This document shows, piece by piece, positions 35,351-44,278 of a DNA stretch of 64,000 nt; the first letter of the stretch is position 1, and each line of letters begins with the position of its first letter. A model generated the notes under the pieces. That model saw nothing but the letters and a program-made list of their open reading frames with translations, did not search any database and was not told the DNA's origin. Source of the DNA: Pedosphaera parvula Ellin514 (GTDB lineage: Bacteria; Verrucomicrobiota; Verrucomicrobiia; Limisphaerales; Pedosphaeraceae); contig NZ_ABOX02000002.1 in assembly GCF_000172555.1 (NCBI RefSeq), positions 186,001 to 250,000 of the forward strand, written 5' to 3'. The position numbers were made by a program, and so were the translations under genes.

Positions 35351-35916
35351 GTTATATGCCTAACCATGCCGCTACAGTGATAGTTGAAGCCATGTAAGGT
35401 GAGTCCAAATATTGGCAAGAATAAGGTGGGGGGGGCGAATGCGCTGGATTGCGCTGGTGGTTTCGCTTCGGATTGCGTGTCTTGAGCTGTTTAAAATCCC
35501 GGGCCGAAGCGGGGATTGTTTTTGGGATTGGCCGCTATAAACAGGCCGGCCGCTACGGGCCTTAAGCAGGTCGCTGGTTTGCCCCAAATAAGATGAGTAA
35601 ATATGGGCAGGAATGACGGTTTGACGAAAGCTATGCGCCAGCCTCTCAAATGGCCTTTCTTGCCTCAACTTTCCCAAATTCCCTTAGTCCGGATAAAGCT
35701 TCCTCAACAAAGCGACATCATGGACTCCGAGATTCTAGCCGTAAGTCGCATTGGATTGGGAAAGGCTGGGGAGGATTTTTGCTTTGATATACCACGGTTG
35801 GTTCGTATAAAGGTGTTGTGGATGATAAACCACTGCCGAGGGTCGCAAACGGTTAAATTTAACGGTTCAACATACGAACCGGGGTTGCATATTAATAGTT
35901 AGGCCATCCACCGCTT
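35351..35916. other. 566-bp region without a credible gene
   Basis: No convincing coding sequence is visible; a 99-codon open frame at 35603 has no family features and overlaps the repeat. The region holds a run of eight G (near 35428), a CG-rich stretch with GGCCGGCC, repeat copy 2 (35741-35809), and a motif at 35849-35867 in which AACGGTT occurs twice around AAATTT and contains the palindrome GTTAAATTTAAC. The last could be an operator for the gene at 35917. Confidence 0.5.
35741..35809 (+). repeat. About 69-bp dispersed repeat, copy 2
   Basis: This is the second copy of the element at 34806-34874, about 935 bp downstream and in the same orientation. The shared core is 35768-35792. It lies 107 nt before the gene at 35917. 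The two copies may be duplicated promoters or the ends of a degenerate element that brackets the small exported-protein gene. Confidence 0.7.
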
Positions 35917-36510
35917 ATGCTCGATACACTCACTAAACTTTTGGAAAAGTTCATCAAGCTCGGCGAAGTGCGGGAGGCAAACCAGCAACGATACGTTGAC
36001 CGCTACGTGACGCCTCTCTATTCGGTCGCCGAGGCGATTTACAAGGACTATTCGTCCACTTTACGTGAGCTTCGTCGGAAGGTAAAAACCGGACGTAAGA
36101 CCATGCCTCTAATCCAGTTCTTAGAGCAGAGACGACTAGAACAGCTACCCGCCCGCATGAAGATTCGTGCGGTTCTGCGCACAATTCCAAAACGCAATTG
36201 GACTCGCTTTGAGCAAGGAGTTCTTGGCCTTATCCACGGTTGCCTTTCCGATTTTGACCGTCACCAATCCATTTACCCCATCGGTCACGGGGATCACACG
36301 CTCTACGATATGATCCGCTATATTGAAAGTCGTGGGGAGCCTGAGTTGGCTCCAGACCGCGGTCGCCTACTCTCGGCGATCGAGCGGCAAATACAGGGAA
36401 TCGACAAAGCTTGGGAGTTTGTGTGTGTGGGTTACGCGGACCTGCAGCGCATTACAGTTCCTGACATCACAGTTCCCAAATCCTACGTTTATGAGCGGTC
36501 AGGGGATTAG
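35917..36510 (+). CDS. Hypothetical cytoplasmic protein
   Basis: This 197-residue protein is basic and mostly alpha-helical, with no signal peptide or membrane segment. An N-terminal amphipathic helix (LTKLLEKFIKLGEV) is followed by a Lys/Arg-rich section (LRELRRKVKTGRKT) and a middle part with IHGCLSDFDRHQS and YPIGHGDHTLYDM. I recognise no domain. A reading frame of this length with ordinary codon use supports a real gene. It is isolated, downstream of repeat copy 2. Confidence 0.6.
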   Translation: MLDTLTKLLEKFIKLGEVREANQQRYVDRYVTPLYSVAEAIYKDYSSTLRELRRKVKTGRKTMPLIQFLEQRRLEQLPARMKIRAVLRTIPKRNWTRFEQGVLGLIHGCLSDFDRHQSIYPIGHGDHTLYDMIRYIESRGEPELAPDRGRLLSAIERQIQGIDKAWEFVCVGYADLQRITVPDITVPKSYVYERSGD

Positions 36511-36699
36511 ACACCAATGGCCTCACCATGCGCGTTTGAGGCTTTGCGATATGGTTCGCTATTTTTGAGAGCGCATCGCCGGCGGGATGTTGGTCGTACT
36601 GCCACGAGAGACCTTATCCCACCTCAAAACTTCAATAAATGACATGCATTTTGGTGATTGTTATGGATGGATGACAGCAGTCATTATCCACTCAAACCT

Positions 36700-39600
36700 A
36701 TGTCCAAAATAAATCCAAACAAAACCTGGTGGAGTCAACTTGTGCTCGTTTGGTTTCTCGGTTTTGGATTGCCATTCTGGACGATGGCGGCAGATGCGGG
36801 TTTGACGACGAGTGCGAATGTCATGGTTGAAGTATCGTTTACCGCAAACCGTACTTACAGCGATCCATTCAACGAAGTAACGCTTGATGTCACTTTCATC
36901 GATCCAAAAGGGCAGGAGTTGCGCGTGCCGGCATTTTGGGCGGGAAAAAATGTTTGGAAAGTGCGCTATGCGTCGCCGGTAGTCGGAACCCACAGTTTTC
37001 AGAGCGAGTGCTCGGAGGCGGGAGACAAGGGGCTGCATGGCATTCGGGGTAAAGTCGAAGTAAAGCCTTACTCTGGGCAGAATCTTCTTTATGTGCATGG
37101 TCCGATTCGGGTGGCGGCCAATCATCGATTCTTTGAACACGCGGATGGGACGCCGTTTTTCTGGTTGGGGGACACGTGGTGGATGGGACTCTCAGGCCGG
37201 TTGCATTGGCCGGAGGATTTTCAAAAGCTGACGGCCGATCGGAAGGCGAAAGGATTCAATGTGATCCAACTGGTCGCGGGGCTTTTTCCAGACATGCATC
37301 CATTCGATCCGCGTGGAGCCAACGAGGCTGGTTACCCGTGGGAAACCAATTATACGAGGATTCGCCCGGAGTATTTTGATGCAGCAGATAAGAGAATGAT
37401 GCATTTGGTGGATCAGGGTTTTACGCCATGTATTGTGGGAGCATGGGGTTATTTTCTACCGTTGATGGGAGTGGACAAAGCCAGGGCGCATTGGCGTTAT
37501 CTTATCGCACGGTACGGCGCGTTGCCGGTGGTTTGGTGCACGGCGGGCGAGGCGAACCTGCCCTGGTATCTGGCCAAAGGTTTTCCTTACGATGATCGAA
37601 AACAGGTGAAAGGTTGGACTGAAGTCACTCGTTACATGCGCGCAACTGATCCTTTTCACCGGCCCATAACGATTCATCCAACGGGGATCGGGAGGCTGAG
37701 TGCGCGCCATGCGATGGATGATCTTTCGCTGATTGACATCGATATGCTGCAAACCCCACATGGGCAGCGTGACGCCGTGGCGCCAACGGTGCATACCATG
37801 CGCGAATCGTATGCGGACAAGCCGGTGATGCCGGTGATTAATGGCGAAGCCAGCTTTGAGATGTTGAGTGACAGTCTGCCAACTGAATGGACGCGCCGGA
37901 TGTTTTGGTTGTGTCTCATGAATGGCGCAGCAGGGCACACTTACGGAGCGAACGGCATCTGGCAGGTGAACCGTCGTGGCGATCCGCATGGTCCATCACC
38001 GCATCATAACGGCGGTAACGGCTACGGCGTAATTCCGTGGGATGACGCGATGAATTTGCCCGGCTCGGGGCAAGTTGCGTTTGGCAAGAAGTTGCTTGAA
38101 CAGTATCCGTGGCAACAGTTCCGTCCACATCCAGAGTGGGCGGCATTTGCCAATAAGGCTTCCCTGAGCTTTGAAGGTTGCCGGTGGATTTGGTTTCCAG
38201 AAGGTAATCCCGCCCAGGATGCACCGGCGGAAAAACGGTTTTTTCGTAAGAGCTTTGTGTTGCCCGAGGGCAAGGTTGTAAAGAGCGCCCAACTGCGTGT
38301 CTCTGCTGACGATCAATTTATTGCGCGACTGAACGGGAAAGAGGTCGGCGCTTCCAATAGCGGAGCTGAGACCTGGAGGGTCGGGAAGCAATTCAATGAC
38401 TTTTCGAACTGGTTGAAAACGGGCACCAACGTGCTTGCGATCATGGCGCAAAATATGCCGGCCACAGGAGCCAATCCCGCCGGGTTGATTGGCCGTTTGG
38501 AGATACGGTTTACCGATGGTGAGTTGTTGACGGTTGTTTCGGACGACACATGGCATTCCATGAAGAGTGAAGTTGCAGGGTGGGATGCCACCGGCTTTGA
38601 CGATAGGATGTGCGAGCGGGCTAAAGTGGTCGCGAAATACGGAGATTCGCCGTGGGGGAATCTTGATCCGTTGAATAACGACGATGTTTTCGGTCCGCAA
38701 TCCGCGGGTGTTCCCGGAGTTGTAAGAATCATTTATGTGCCGGATTGCGAATCCATCGTAGTGAAGAACCTGGGACGGGACGCCGAATATGCTGCGACGT
38801 ACTTCGACCCGGTTGATGGCACGAAGACTCAGGCCACACCTGTCCGTGCTGACAATACGGGTTCGTGGATCTGCCCCCCGCCCGGTGGAGTGGCTCACGA
38901 TTGGGTTTTGATCCTTGAAGGAAAGTCAAAAGGAGATGCGTCTTATTCAAAGCAGAAAGCAGGTATCTCGAATACGCGTCAACTGACTCTTGCGAATGAC
39001 CAACTCGCCTGGTATTTCGATTGGAATGATGGCCATCTCAGCAGCAGATACTTTGAGAATAAGCTTTCGCATCACCGGTTCGGTTTGTCTGGTGTCCAGG
39101 AACTCTCGTTGAATTTTTCGGCGTCCCTGGACAGTGTGGCGCAGCCGTTCGTTCGTCTGACCGATTTCCAAGTTGAAGGGGCGCAGTTGGCTGATTCGCA
39201 TCATGCCATATTTAAACTGCGTAGTCCATCGTTGGCGGTGGAAGCTGATGTCCATTTCGAACTCGATGGACCGACCCGCCGCAAATGGGTGGAAGTGACG
39301 AACAAGACCGGTAAGGAACTGCTGCTCCTCGATGTCGAACTTGATGATTTCACAACGGATGGAATCGCTTCGGGTGGAGGCGAGGGCGCACCGGTGTTTG
39401 TGGAAGGAGAGTTCTTTGCCGCCATTGAGCATCCAGCGGGCGTAAACCAAGGTGACAAAGGCCGCGTTCAACTCGCGCATTATCCCGGACGTCGATTGGC
39501 ACCGGACGCGAGTTTCCGCAGTCATGTTGCGCTCGTGAGTGTGGCCAAGGCGGGGCAGGCAGAAGAGCATTTTGTCTCGTACATCCAGGCGAAGAGTCTT

Positions 39601-41457
39601 CGGCCAAAGAAGGCGATTTCTGTCTATACGCCATTTGGGATTAACAATCTTTGGGGTGGGTGTCCGGCTCTGGACGACGAGCAAACTCTCGACGTCTTGA
39701 GTGTGTTGGAAAAATGGCAGAAAAAGGGAATGCGCTTCGACTATTTTACCCTCGATACCGGCTGGGTGGATCCGACATCGGATCTGACGCGGTTCCGCCC
39801 CACCTGTTACCCGAATGGTCCGGGAAAAATCGTGGACCGCGTCACGGGATTAAACATGAAATTCGGACTTTGGTTTGCGACCAGTTGGGGCGCGCAATCG
39901 GCATGGGATTATCCTCCTGCATTTCCCGATGGTCATCCGCCTGGGTTACCGTGGCGCGAGGGATACCCGATTACAAGGGAAGGAATCACCTTTTGCCTGG
40001 GGACAGAGCAATATCATGGAATGTTAAAAAAGGCGGTGCTCTATCACATCAAGGAAAATCACCTCCGGCTGTTGAAGTTTGATGGCGGCGATTACTTTTG
40101 CGACCATGCCGAGCACGGGCATTTGCCAGGTAAGTATTCGGTCGAGCCGAGGTTTGCGAATCTGATAGACATCGCGAACTGCGCTCGCGAGGCCGCGCCG
40201 GATGTTTTTATCATGTGGTATTGGGGATTGCGTTCGCCGTTCTGGGCGCTGTATGGTGATATGCTTTTTGAGTCCGGGTTGCACATGGAAGGCTCGGCCA
40301 CCAGTTCTTTTCCCACGCTTTACTATCGCGATTCCGTTTCGCTGGCGCAGGATCAAAACGCGCAATATGCCAAAACCATTCCGCCCATCGTCAAGGACAG
40401 CCTAGGGGTCTGGCTGGCGGATGATCGCTGGGGAAATTTCATGGGCAAAGAGCGTTGGCGGGAGGCGCTGGTGATGGATCTGGGGCGGGGGAATTTATTT
40501 CTCCCGAATCTCTGGGGCGACCTTTACTTGCTGAACGATGAGGATATAAGTTTCATGGCGCGGATCACGGCCCTCGCCAAAAAGCACGAGTCGATGATGC
40601 TTCACCGTCGGAACATTTTGGGCGATCCCTTCCGAAACGAAGTTTATGGTTACGCTTATGGTCAGGGTGCGCACGGTTTGCTCTTTCTAAATAATGATCA
40701 TTTCGCCTCACGCCGTGCGGAACTGCGGCTCGACGCCAGTATTGGGATTGAAGCGAAGCCAGGGACAACGCTTCATGTCGTTTCGCATTTTCCCAACCAG
40801 ACTCGGCTGCTCCGGCCTGATGGTAAGCCGTTCAAGGTGGGCGATTCACTTGGGATGTGGTTGCGGCCTTTTGAATTTTTGATGTTGGAAGTGACGCCGG
40901 ATGGAAAGGAAGGGAAGGGCCTGCCCACACGGTCCATTACAAGGCAGCAGGCTGCCGATCTCGGTGTGTTGCTAACCTTGAAGCCGCAGCCGCTGGATGC
41001 GCGGATGGATATTCGTTTTGCGGATGCCAATCAATTTGAGGGACAAAAATTCAAGAAGAAGGTTTATGCTTTTGAAACCACGCTACCGGCGTTGGAGGGA
41101 GATCAACCAATTCTTGCAGTTGCCATTCGTCTGCGGAAAGGCGGAGCGGAGTGGCGTTATGCGCCTACTGTTGTTCGGGTCGTGCAGGCATTGGCACGGA
41201 TTGGGGACCAGAATGTCCAAATGGTTCCCGTCCCAGACAGTCGCCAGTATGGCAATACACAAGCCGAAGGTTGTTCGTGGGTAGTCTACAAGGTCCGCCT
41301 TAGTTCCAAGTGGTCGCATACGCAATTAAAAATCGCAGTGCAGGCCTATCTCCCTGATGGAGTGGAAGCAGAAATTGAGTCATGGGTCGTAAAACGCTGG
41401 TGGCAGGAGGACGCGCGTCCCGCAAGCGATGGATATTTTACAGATGAACCGTCGTGA
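36700..41457 (+). CDS. Secreted fusion glycosidase: DUF4038/GH140-like plus GH36/GH27-like
   Basis: This very large protein has about 1585 residues from ATG 36700, which begins a signal peptide (LVLVWFLGFGLPFWTMAADA). Approximate order: DUF5060-like sandwich (30-115), DUF4038 apiosidase-like barrel (about 125-450; FFEHADGTPFFWLGDTWW, MNGAAGHTYGANGIWQ), a galactose-binding-like sandwich (500-640), a collagen-binding-like domain (665-760), then a clan GH-D-like half. That half has FDYFTLDTGW (Asp1019) and LLKFDGGDYF (Asp1128, Asp1131), resembling the nucleophile loop of alpha-galactosidases. Two catalytic modules in one chain suggest attack on a branched plant pectin-type glycan, but substrates are unproven. 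An upstream TTG start at 36658 is less likely. Confidence 0.82.
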   Translation: MSKINPNKTWWSQLVLVWFLGFGLPFWTMAADAGLTTSANVMVEVSFTANRTYSDPFNEVTLDVTFIDPKGQELRVPAFWAGKNVWKVRYASPVVGTHSFQSECSEAGDKGLHGIRGKVEVKPYSGQNLLYVHGPIRVAANHRFFEHADGTPFFWLGDTWWMGLSGRLHWPEDFQKLTADRKAKGFNVIQLVAGLFPDMHPFDPRGANEAGYPWETNYTRIRPEYFDAADKRMMHLVDQGFTPCIVGAWGYFLPLMGVDKARAHWRYLIARYGALPVVWCTAGEANLPWYLAKGFPYDDRKQVKGWTEVTRYMRATDPFHRPITIHPTGIGRLSARHAMDDLSLIDIDMLQTPHGQRDAVAPTVHTMRESYADKPVMPVINGEASFEMLSDSLPTEWTRRMFWLCLMNGAAGHTYGANGIWQVNRRGDPHGPSPHHNGGNGYGVIPWDDAMNLPGSGQVAFGKKLLEQYPWQQFRPHPEWAAFANKASLSFEGCRWIWFPEGNPAQDAPAEKRFFRKSFVLPEGKVVKSAQLRVSADDQFIARLNGKEVGASNSGAETWRVGKQFNDFSNWLKTGTNVLAIMAQNMPATGANPAGLIGRLEIRFTDGELLTVVSDDTWHSMKSEVAGWDATGFDDRMCERAKVVAKYGDSPWGNLDPLNNDDVFGPQSAGVPGVVRIIYVPDCESIVVKNLGRDAEYAATYFDPVDGTKTQATPVRADNTGSWICPPPGGVAHDWVLILEGKSKGDASYSKQKAGISNTRQLTLANDQLAWYFDWNDGHLSSRYFENKLSHHRFGLSGVQELSLNFSASLDSVAQPFVRLTDFQVEGAQLADSHHAIFKLRSPSLAVEADVHFELDGPTRRKWVEVTNKTGKELLLLDVELDDFTTDGIASGGGEGAPVFVEGEFFAAIEHPAGVNQGDKGRVQLAHYPGRRLAPDASFRSHVALVSVAKAGQAEEHFVSYIQAKSLRPKKAISVYTPFGINNLWGGCPALDDEQTLDVLSVLEKWQKKGMRFDYFTLDTGWVDPTSDLTRFRPTCYPNGPGKIVDRVTGLNMKFGLWFATSWGAQSAWDYPPAFPDGHPPGLPWREGYPITREGITFCLGTEQYHGMLKKAVLYHIKENHLRLLKFDGGDYFCDHAEHGHLPGKYSVEPRFANLIDIANCAREAAPDVFIMWYWGLRSPFWALYGDMLFESGLHMEGSATSSFPTLYYRDSVSLAQDQNAQYAKTIPPIVKDSLGVWLADDRWGNFMGKERWREALVMDLGRGNLFLPNLWGDLYLLNDEDISFMARITALAKKHESMMLHRRNILGDPFRNEVYGYAYGQGAHGLLFLNNDHFASRRAELRLDASIGIEAKPGTTLHVVSHFPNQTRLLRPDGKPFKVGDSLGMWLRPFEFLMLEVTPDGKEGKGLPTRSITRQQAADLGVLLTLKPQPLDARMDIRFADANQFEGQKFKKKVYAFETTLPALEGDQPILAVAIRLRKGGAEWRYAPTVVRVVQALARIGDQNVQMVPVPDSRQYGNTQAEGCSWVVYKVRLSSKWSHTQLKIAVQAYLPDGVEAEIESWVVKRWWQEDARPASDGYFTDEPS

Positions 41458-41592
41458 TGAATTGGTCGCGCCCCTGATAAGGTGGCAAGTTGGAGACGCC
41501 GCCGTTCCCTTGGCACTTCAATCACCTACGACGATGGAACCATATGATCGAGTTTCGCCGGCATATTTCAGTTGCGTCACGCGGGATGTGAA

Positions 41593-44067
41593 ATGAAAAT
41601 GGGAGTAGTGGCAGCAATGAGTAAGCCGGTTTTTTCAGTTCGGGTGCGTGACCTGGTCCAGTTTAGTTTGCGCAGTGGCAATCTGGGCGGAGAACGAGAT
41701 TTCGTGGGTTCTGATCGTGCCCTGGCAGGCACGCGTGGTCATCATAAGATACAACGATCACGGCCATCCGGATATCAAAAGGAAGTGCCTGTTTCGTACG
41801 ATATAGAGACGAACGATCTCATTTTGCGCATTCGTGGACGCATTGATGATTTATTCGTGAACAGCAGGGAAGTGTTGCTTGAAGAGATAAAAACCATCCA
41901 GGGAACGTGGGATCGCACCGCAGATCCCTTGCACTGGGCTCAAGCAAAAATCTACGCCTTCATTTACGCTCATGAGCAGGCTTTAAAACATATTAACATT
42001 CAGTTGACCTATCTGAATTTGGACACGGATGAGGTGACAGAATTGCGTGAGGTTTTTTCGTTTTCAAATTTATCCTTATTCTTTGAGGCTGTCGCCACAG
42101 TTTACGTGGAATGGATTCAGGAACGCTTCCAGTGGTGCCGGGAACGGGACCGGTCCATTCAAGCACTGGCATTTCCATTTTCAAATTATCGTACTGGCCA
42201 GCGCGAGATCGCGGTAGCCGCTTACAAAATAATGGCCCGCGGTGGCAGACTGTTCATCGAAGCGCCCACGGGGATTGGCAAGACTATTTCCGTTATTTTC
42301 CCGGCCATAAAGGCCATGGCCGAACGAAAGTTGGAGCGCATCTTCTACCTGACCGCCCGAACCATAGGTCGTGCAGTGGCGGAAAAGGCATTTGCCGATC
42401 TGCGAGGAAAGGGCCTGCAACTTCGAGTCGTAACACTCACCGCCAGGGAGAAACTCTGTATTCGAGACGGGAAAGCTTGTGAGTTGAGCACCTGCCCCTT
42501 GGCTCAGGGTTACTATGATCGCTATAAACCGGCGATGCGCGAGGCCTTGGGACGACAAGAGATTAACCGTCGGGTTTTGGAGGAGGTGGCTCAAAGGCAT
42601 CAAGTGTGTCCTTTTGAGTTGTCCCTGGATATCTCTTCCTGGGTGGATGGGATCATTTGTGATTACAATTATGTTTTTGATCCCAAAGTCTATCTTCGGC
42701 GCCACTTTGCAGATGAAGCGGGTGATTTTGCCTTTCTGGTTGATGAAGCCCACAACCTCGTGGACCGCGCCCGGGAAATGTTCTCCGCTGACATCAACAC
42801 ACGTGAGCTTGTGGAGGTCAAACAAGCGATCAAGCGGGAGGTGCCCGGCTGTGCCAAGGCAATCACACGGCTAAACGTCGGGATAAAGAAACTTATTGGC
42901 AAGGTTGGTGCGGAAGCAGAGAGCTCAGCGGATTTCCCGGATGAGATGGATTTGTTCTCGGCTGGAGCAGTTACCAAAACTAAAAACATTCCATCGGCCA
43001 CTACTCGCACACTCCCGCAAGCAAGGGGGGACATGGGCATTTTTAAGGAATTTCCCTCATCCCTGACAATGCTCGTGGAGGACGTGCTGGAGACGGCTGA
43101 AACGTGGCTGACAAGGAATGAGGCTGCGGAGTTTCGTGACGACCTGCTTCAGCTTTACTTCCGTCTCCTTTCATTCCGGCGCACGGCTGAACTTTACGAC
43201 GAACGTTACGTCACCCTGGTGGAAGCCGCGGAGTCTGTGCGGGTGCGTCTCTTTTGCCTGGATCCTTCTTTCCTGCTCCAGCAGGCATTGTCACGTGGAA
43301 AAGCCGCTGTCTTTTTTTCCGCCACTCTAACGCCCATTAACTACTACCGCGAATTGCTGGGCGGCAACCAGGAAGATCCGGTTTTACAGTTGAACTCGCC
43401 TTTCGACTCTGAACATTTGGCACTGCTGGTGCACGGGCGCATTCGCACGGATTTTAAAGCTCGCAGGCAAACTCTCTCAGAAGTGGTCCACGCGATTGCC
43501 ACCCTCGTGCAGGAGCGTTCTGGCAATTATCTCGTTTACTTTCCTTCGTTCTTGTACTTAAACGCCGTGCTCGAACTGTTTCAGTCGCTCTATCCGACGG
43601 TGCCGGTTCTCACCCAGCGTCCTGGCATGGCCGAATCTGAGCGAGAAACGTTTTTAGCGGCATTCTCTGTCGAGCACGGTCAAACATTGGTAGGGTTCGC
43701 CGTTTTAGGCGGCATCTTTGGCGAGGGGATTGATTTGGTTGGAGACCGGCTTATCGGGGCGGTGATCATCGGTGTGGGGTTGCCACAATTGTGCGCGGAA
43801 CGGGATCTTATTCGTGACTATTTTCAAGAAAAGACGGGCGCAGGATTTGACTATGCCTATACATTTCCAGGCATGAACCGTGTCTTGCAGGCTACCGGCC
43901 GTGTGATCCGCTCGGAGACCGACCGTGGAATTGTCCTGCTCATAGACTCGCGTTTTGATGAGTGGCGGTATCGAAAACTTTTCCCGAAATGGTGGCATCG
44001 CAAACAAATTGGAAATGAACACCAGCTTCGCGAAGCGGTCCAGGACTTTTGGCGCTCAGTTTCTTAA
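41593..44067 (+). CDS. XPD/DinG-family Fe-S DNA helicase with N-terminal PD-(D/E)xK-like nuclease domain
   Basis: This protein has about 824 residues. The first 150 resemble a RecB/Cas4-type nuclease core: RGRIDD, then LLEEIKT, then HWAQAKIYAFIYA, the D, E-x-K and Q motifs. The helicase part has Walker A APTGIGKT (Lys230), an Fe-S cluster motif of four cysteines (Cys289, Cys296, Cys301, Cys339), the DEAH box in LVDEAHNL (Asp384), and late motifs VFFSATL, GEGIDLVG and QATGRVIRS. It probably acts in DNA repair as a 5'-3' helicase. The start is uncertain: ATG 41593, or ATG 41617 (MSKPVFSVRVRDL). No repair or defence genes flank it. Confidence 0.87.
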   Translation: MKMGVVAAMSKPVFSVRVRDLVQFSLRSGNLGGERDFVGSDRALAGTRGHHKIQRSRPSGYQKEVPVSYDIETNDLILRIRGRIDDLFVNSREVLLEEIKTIQGTWDRTADPLHWAQAKIYAFIYAHEQALKHINIQLTYLNLDTDEVTELREVFSFSNLSLFFEAVATVYVEWIQERFQWCRERDRSIQALAFPFSNYRTGQREIAVAAYKIMARGGRLFIEAPTGIGKTISVIFPAIKAMAERKLERIFYLTARTIGRAVAEKAFADLRGKGLQLRVVTLTAREKLCIRDGKACELSTCPLAQGYYDRYKPAMREALGRQEINRRVLEEVAQRHQVCPFELSLDISSWVDGIICDYNYVFDPKVYLRRHFADEAGDFAFLVDEAHNLVDRAREMFSADINTRELVEVKQAIKREVPGCAKAITRLNVGIKKLIGKVGAEAESSADFPDEMDLFSAGAVTKTKNIPSATTRTLPQARGDMGIFKEFPSSLTMLVEDVLETAETWLTRNEAAEFRDDLLQLYFRLLSFRRTAELYDERYVTLVEAAESVRVRLFCLDPSFLLQQALSRGKAAVFFSATLTPINYYRELLGGNQEDPVLQLNSPFDSEHLALLVHGRIRTDFKARRQTLSEVVHAIATLVQERSGNYLVYFPSFLYLNAVLELFQSLYPTVPVLTQRPGMAESERETFLAAFSVEHGQTLVGFAVLGGIFGEGIDLVGDRLIGAVIIGVGLPQLCAERDLIRDYFQEKTGAGFDYAYTFPGMNRVLQATGRVIRSETDRGIVLLIDSRFDEWRYRKLFPKWWHRKQIGNEHQLREAVQDFWRSVS

Positions 44068-44278
44068 AGCGAATCATTTGGTTGACGGCTATAATTTATC
44101 AGCCGGCATGACCTGAACACTTTGCAGGCCATTTTTAGCCATGAGGAGTAATGGACTCTGAAAGATTCTCTGGTGCGGAGAATCATTGCCGTTGCAACAA
44201 TGGCCAGGAAACAAAACAGGCTGTTCAGAGACTGTTCCTTGCTTGTCTTCAGGCTTAGCTTCGTGCAAGATTGGGGTA

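Noticed and set aside
35603-35902. 99-codon plus-strand open frame
   Set aside because: It has no recognisable features, spans the dispersed repeat, and has no convincing ribosome binding site.
36281-36296. CCCC...GGGG repeat similar to the TCCCC-N6-GGGGA operator
   Set aside because: The spacer is 9 nt, not 6, the TGT tail is missing, and it lies inside a coding sequence.
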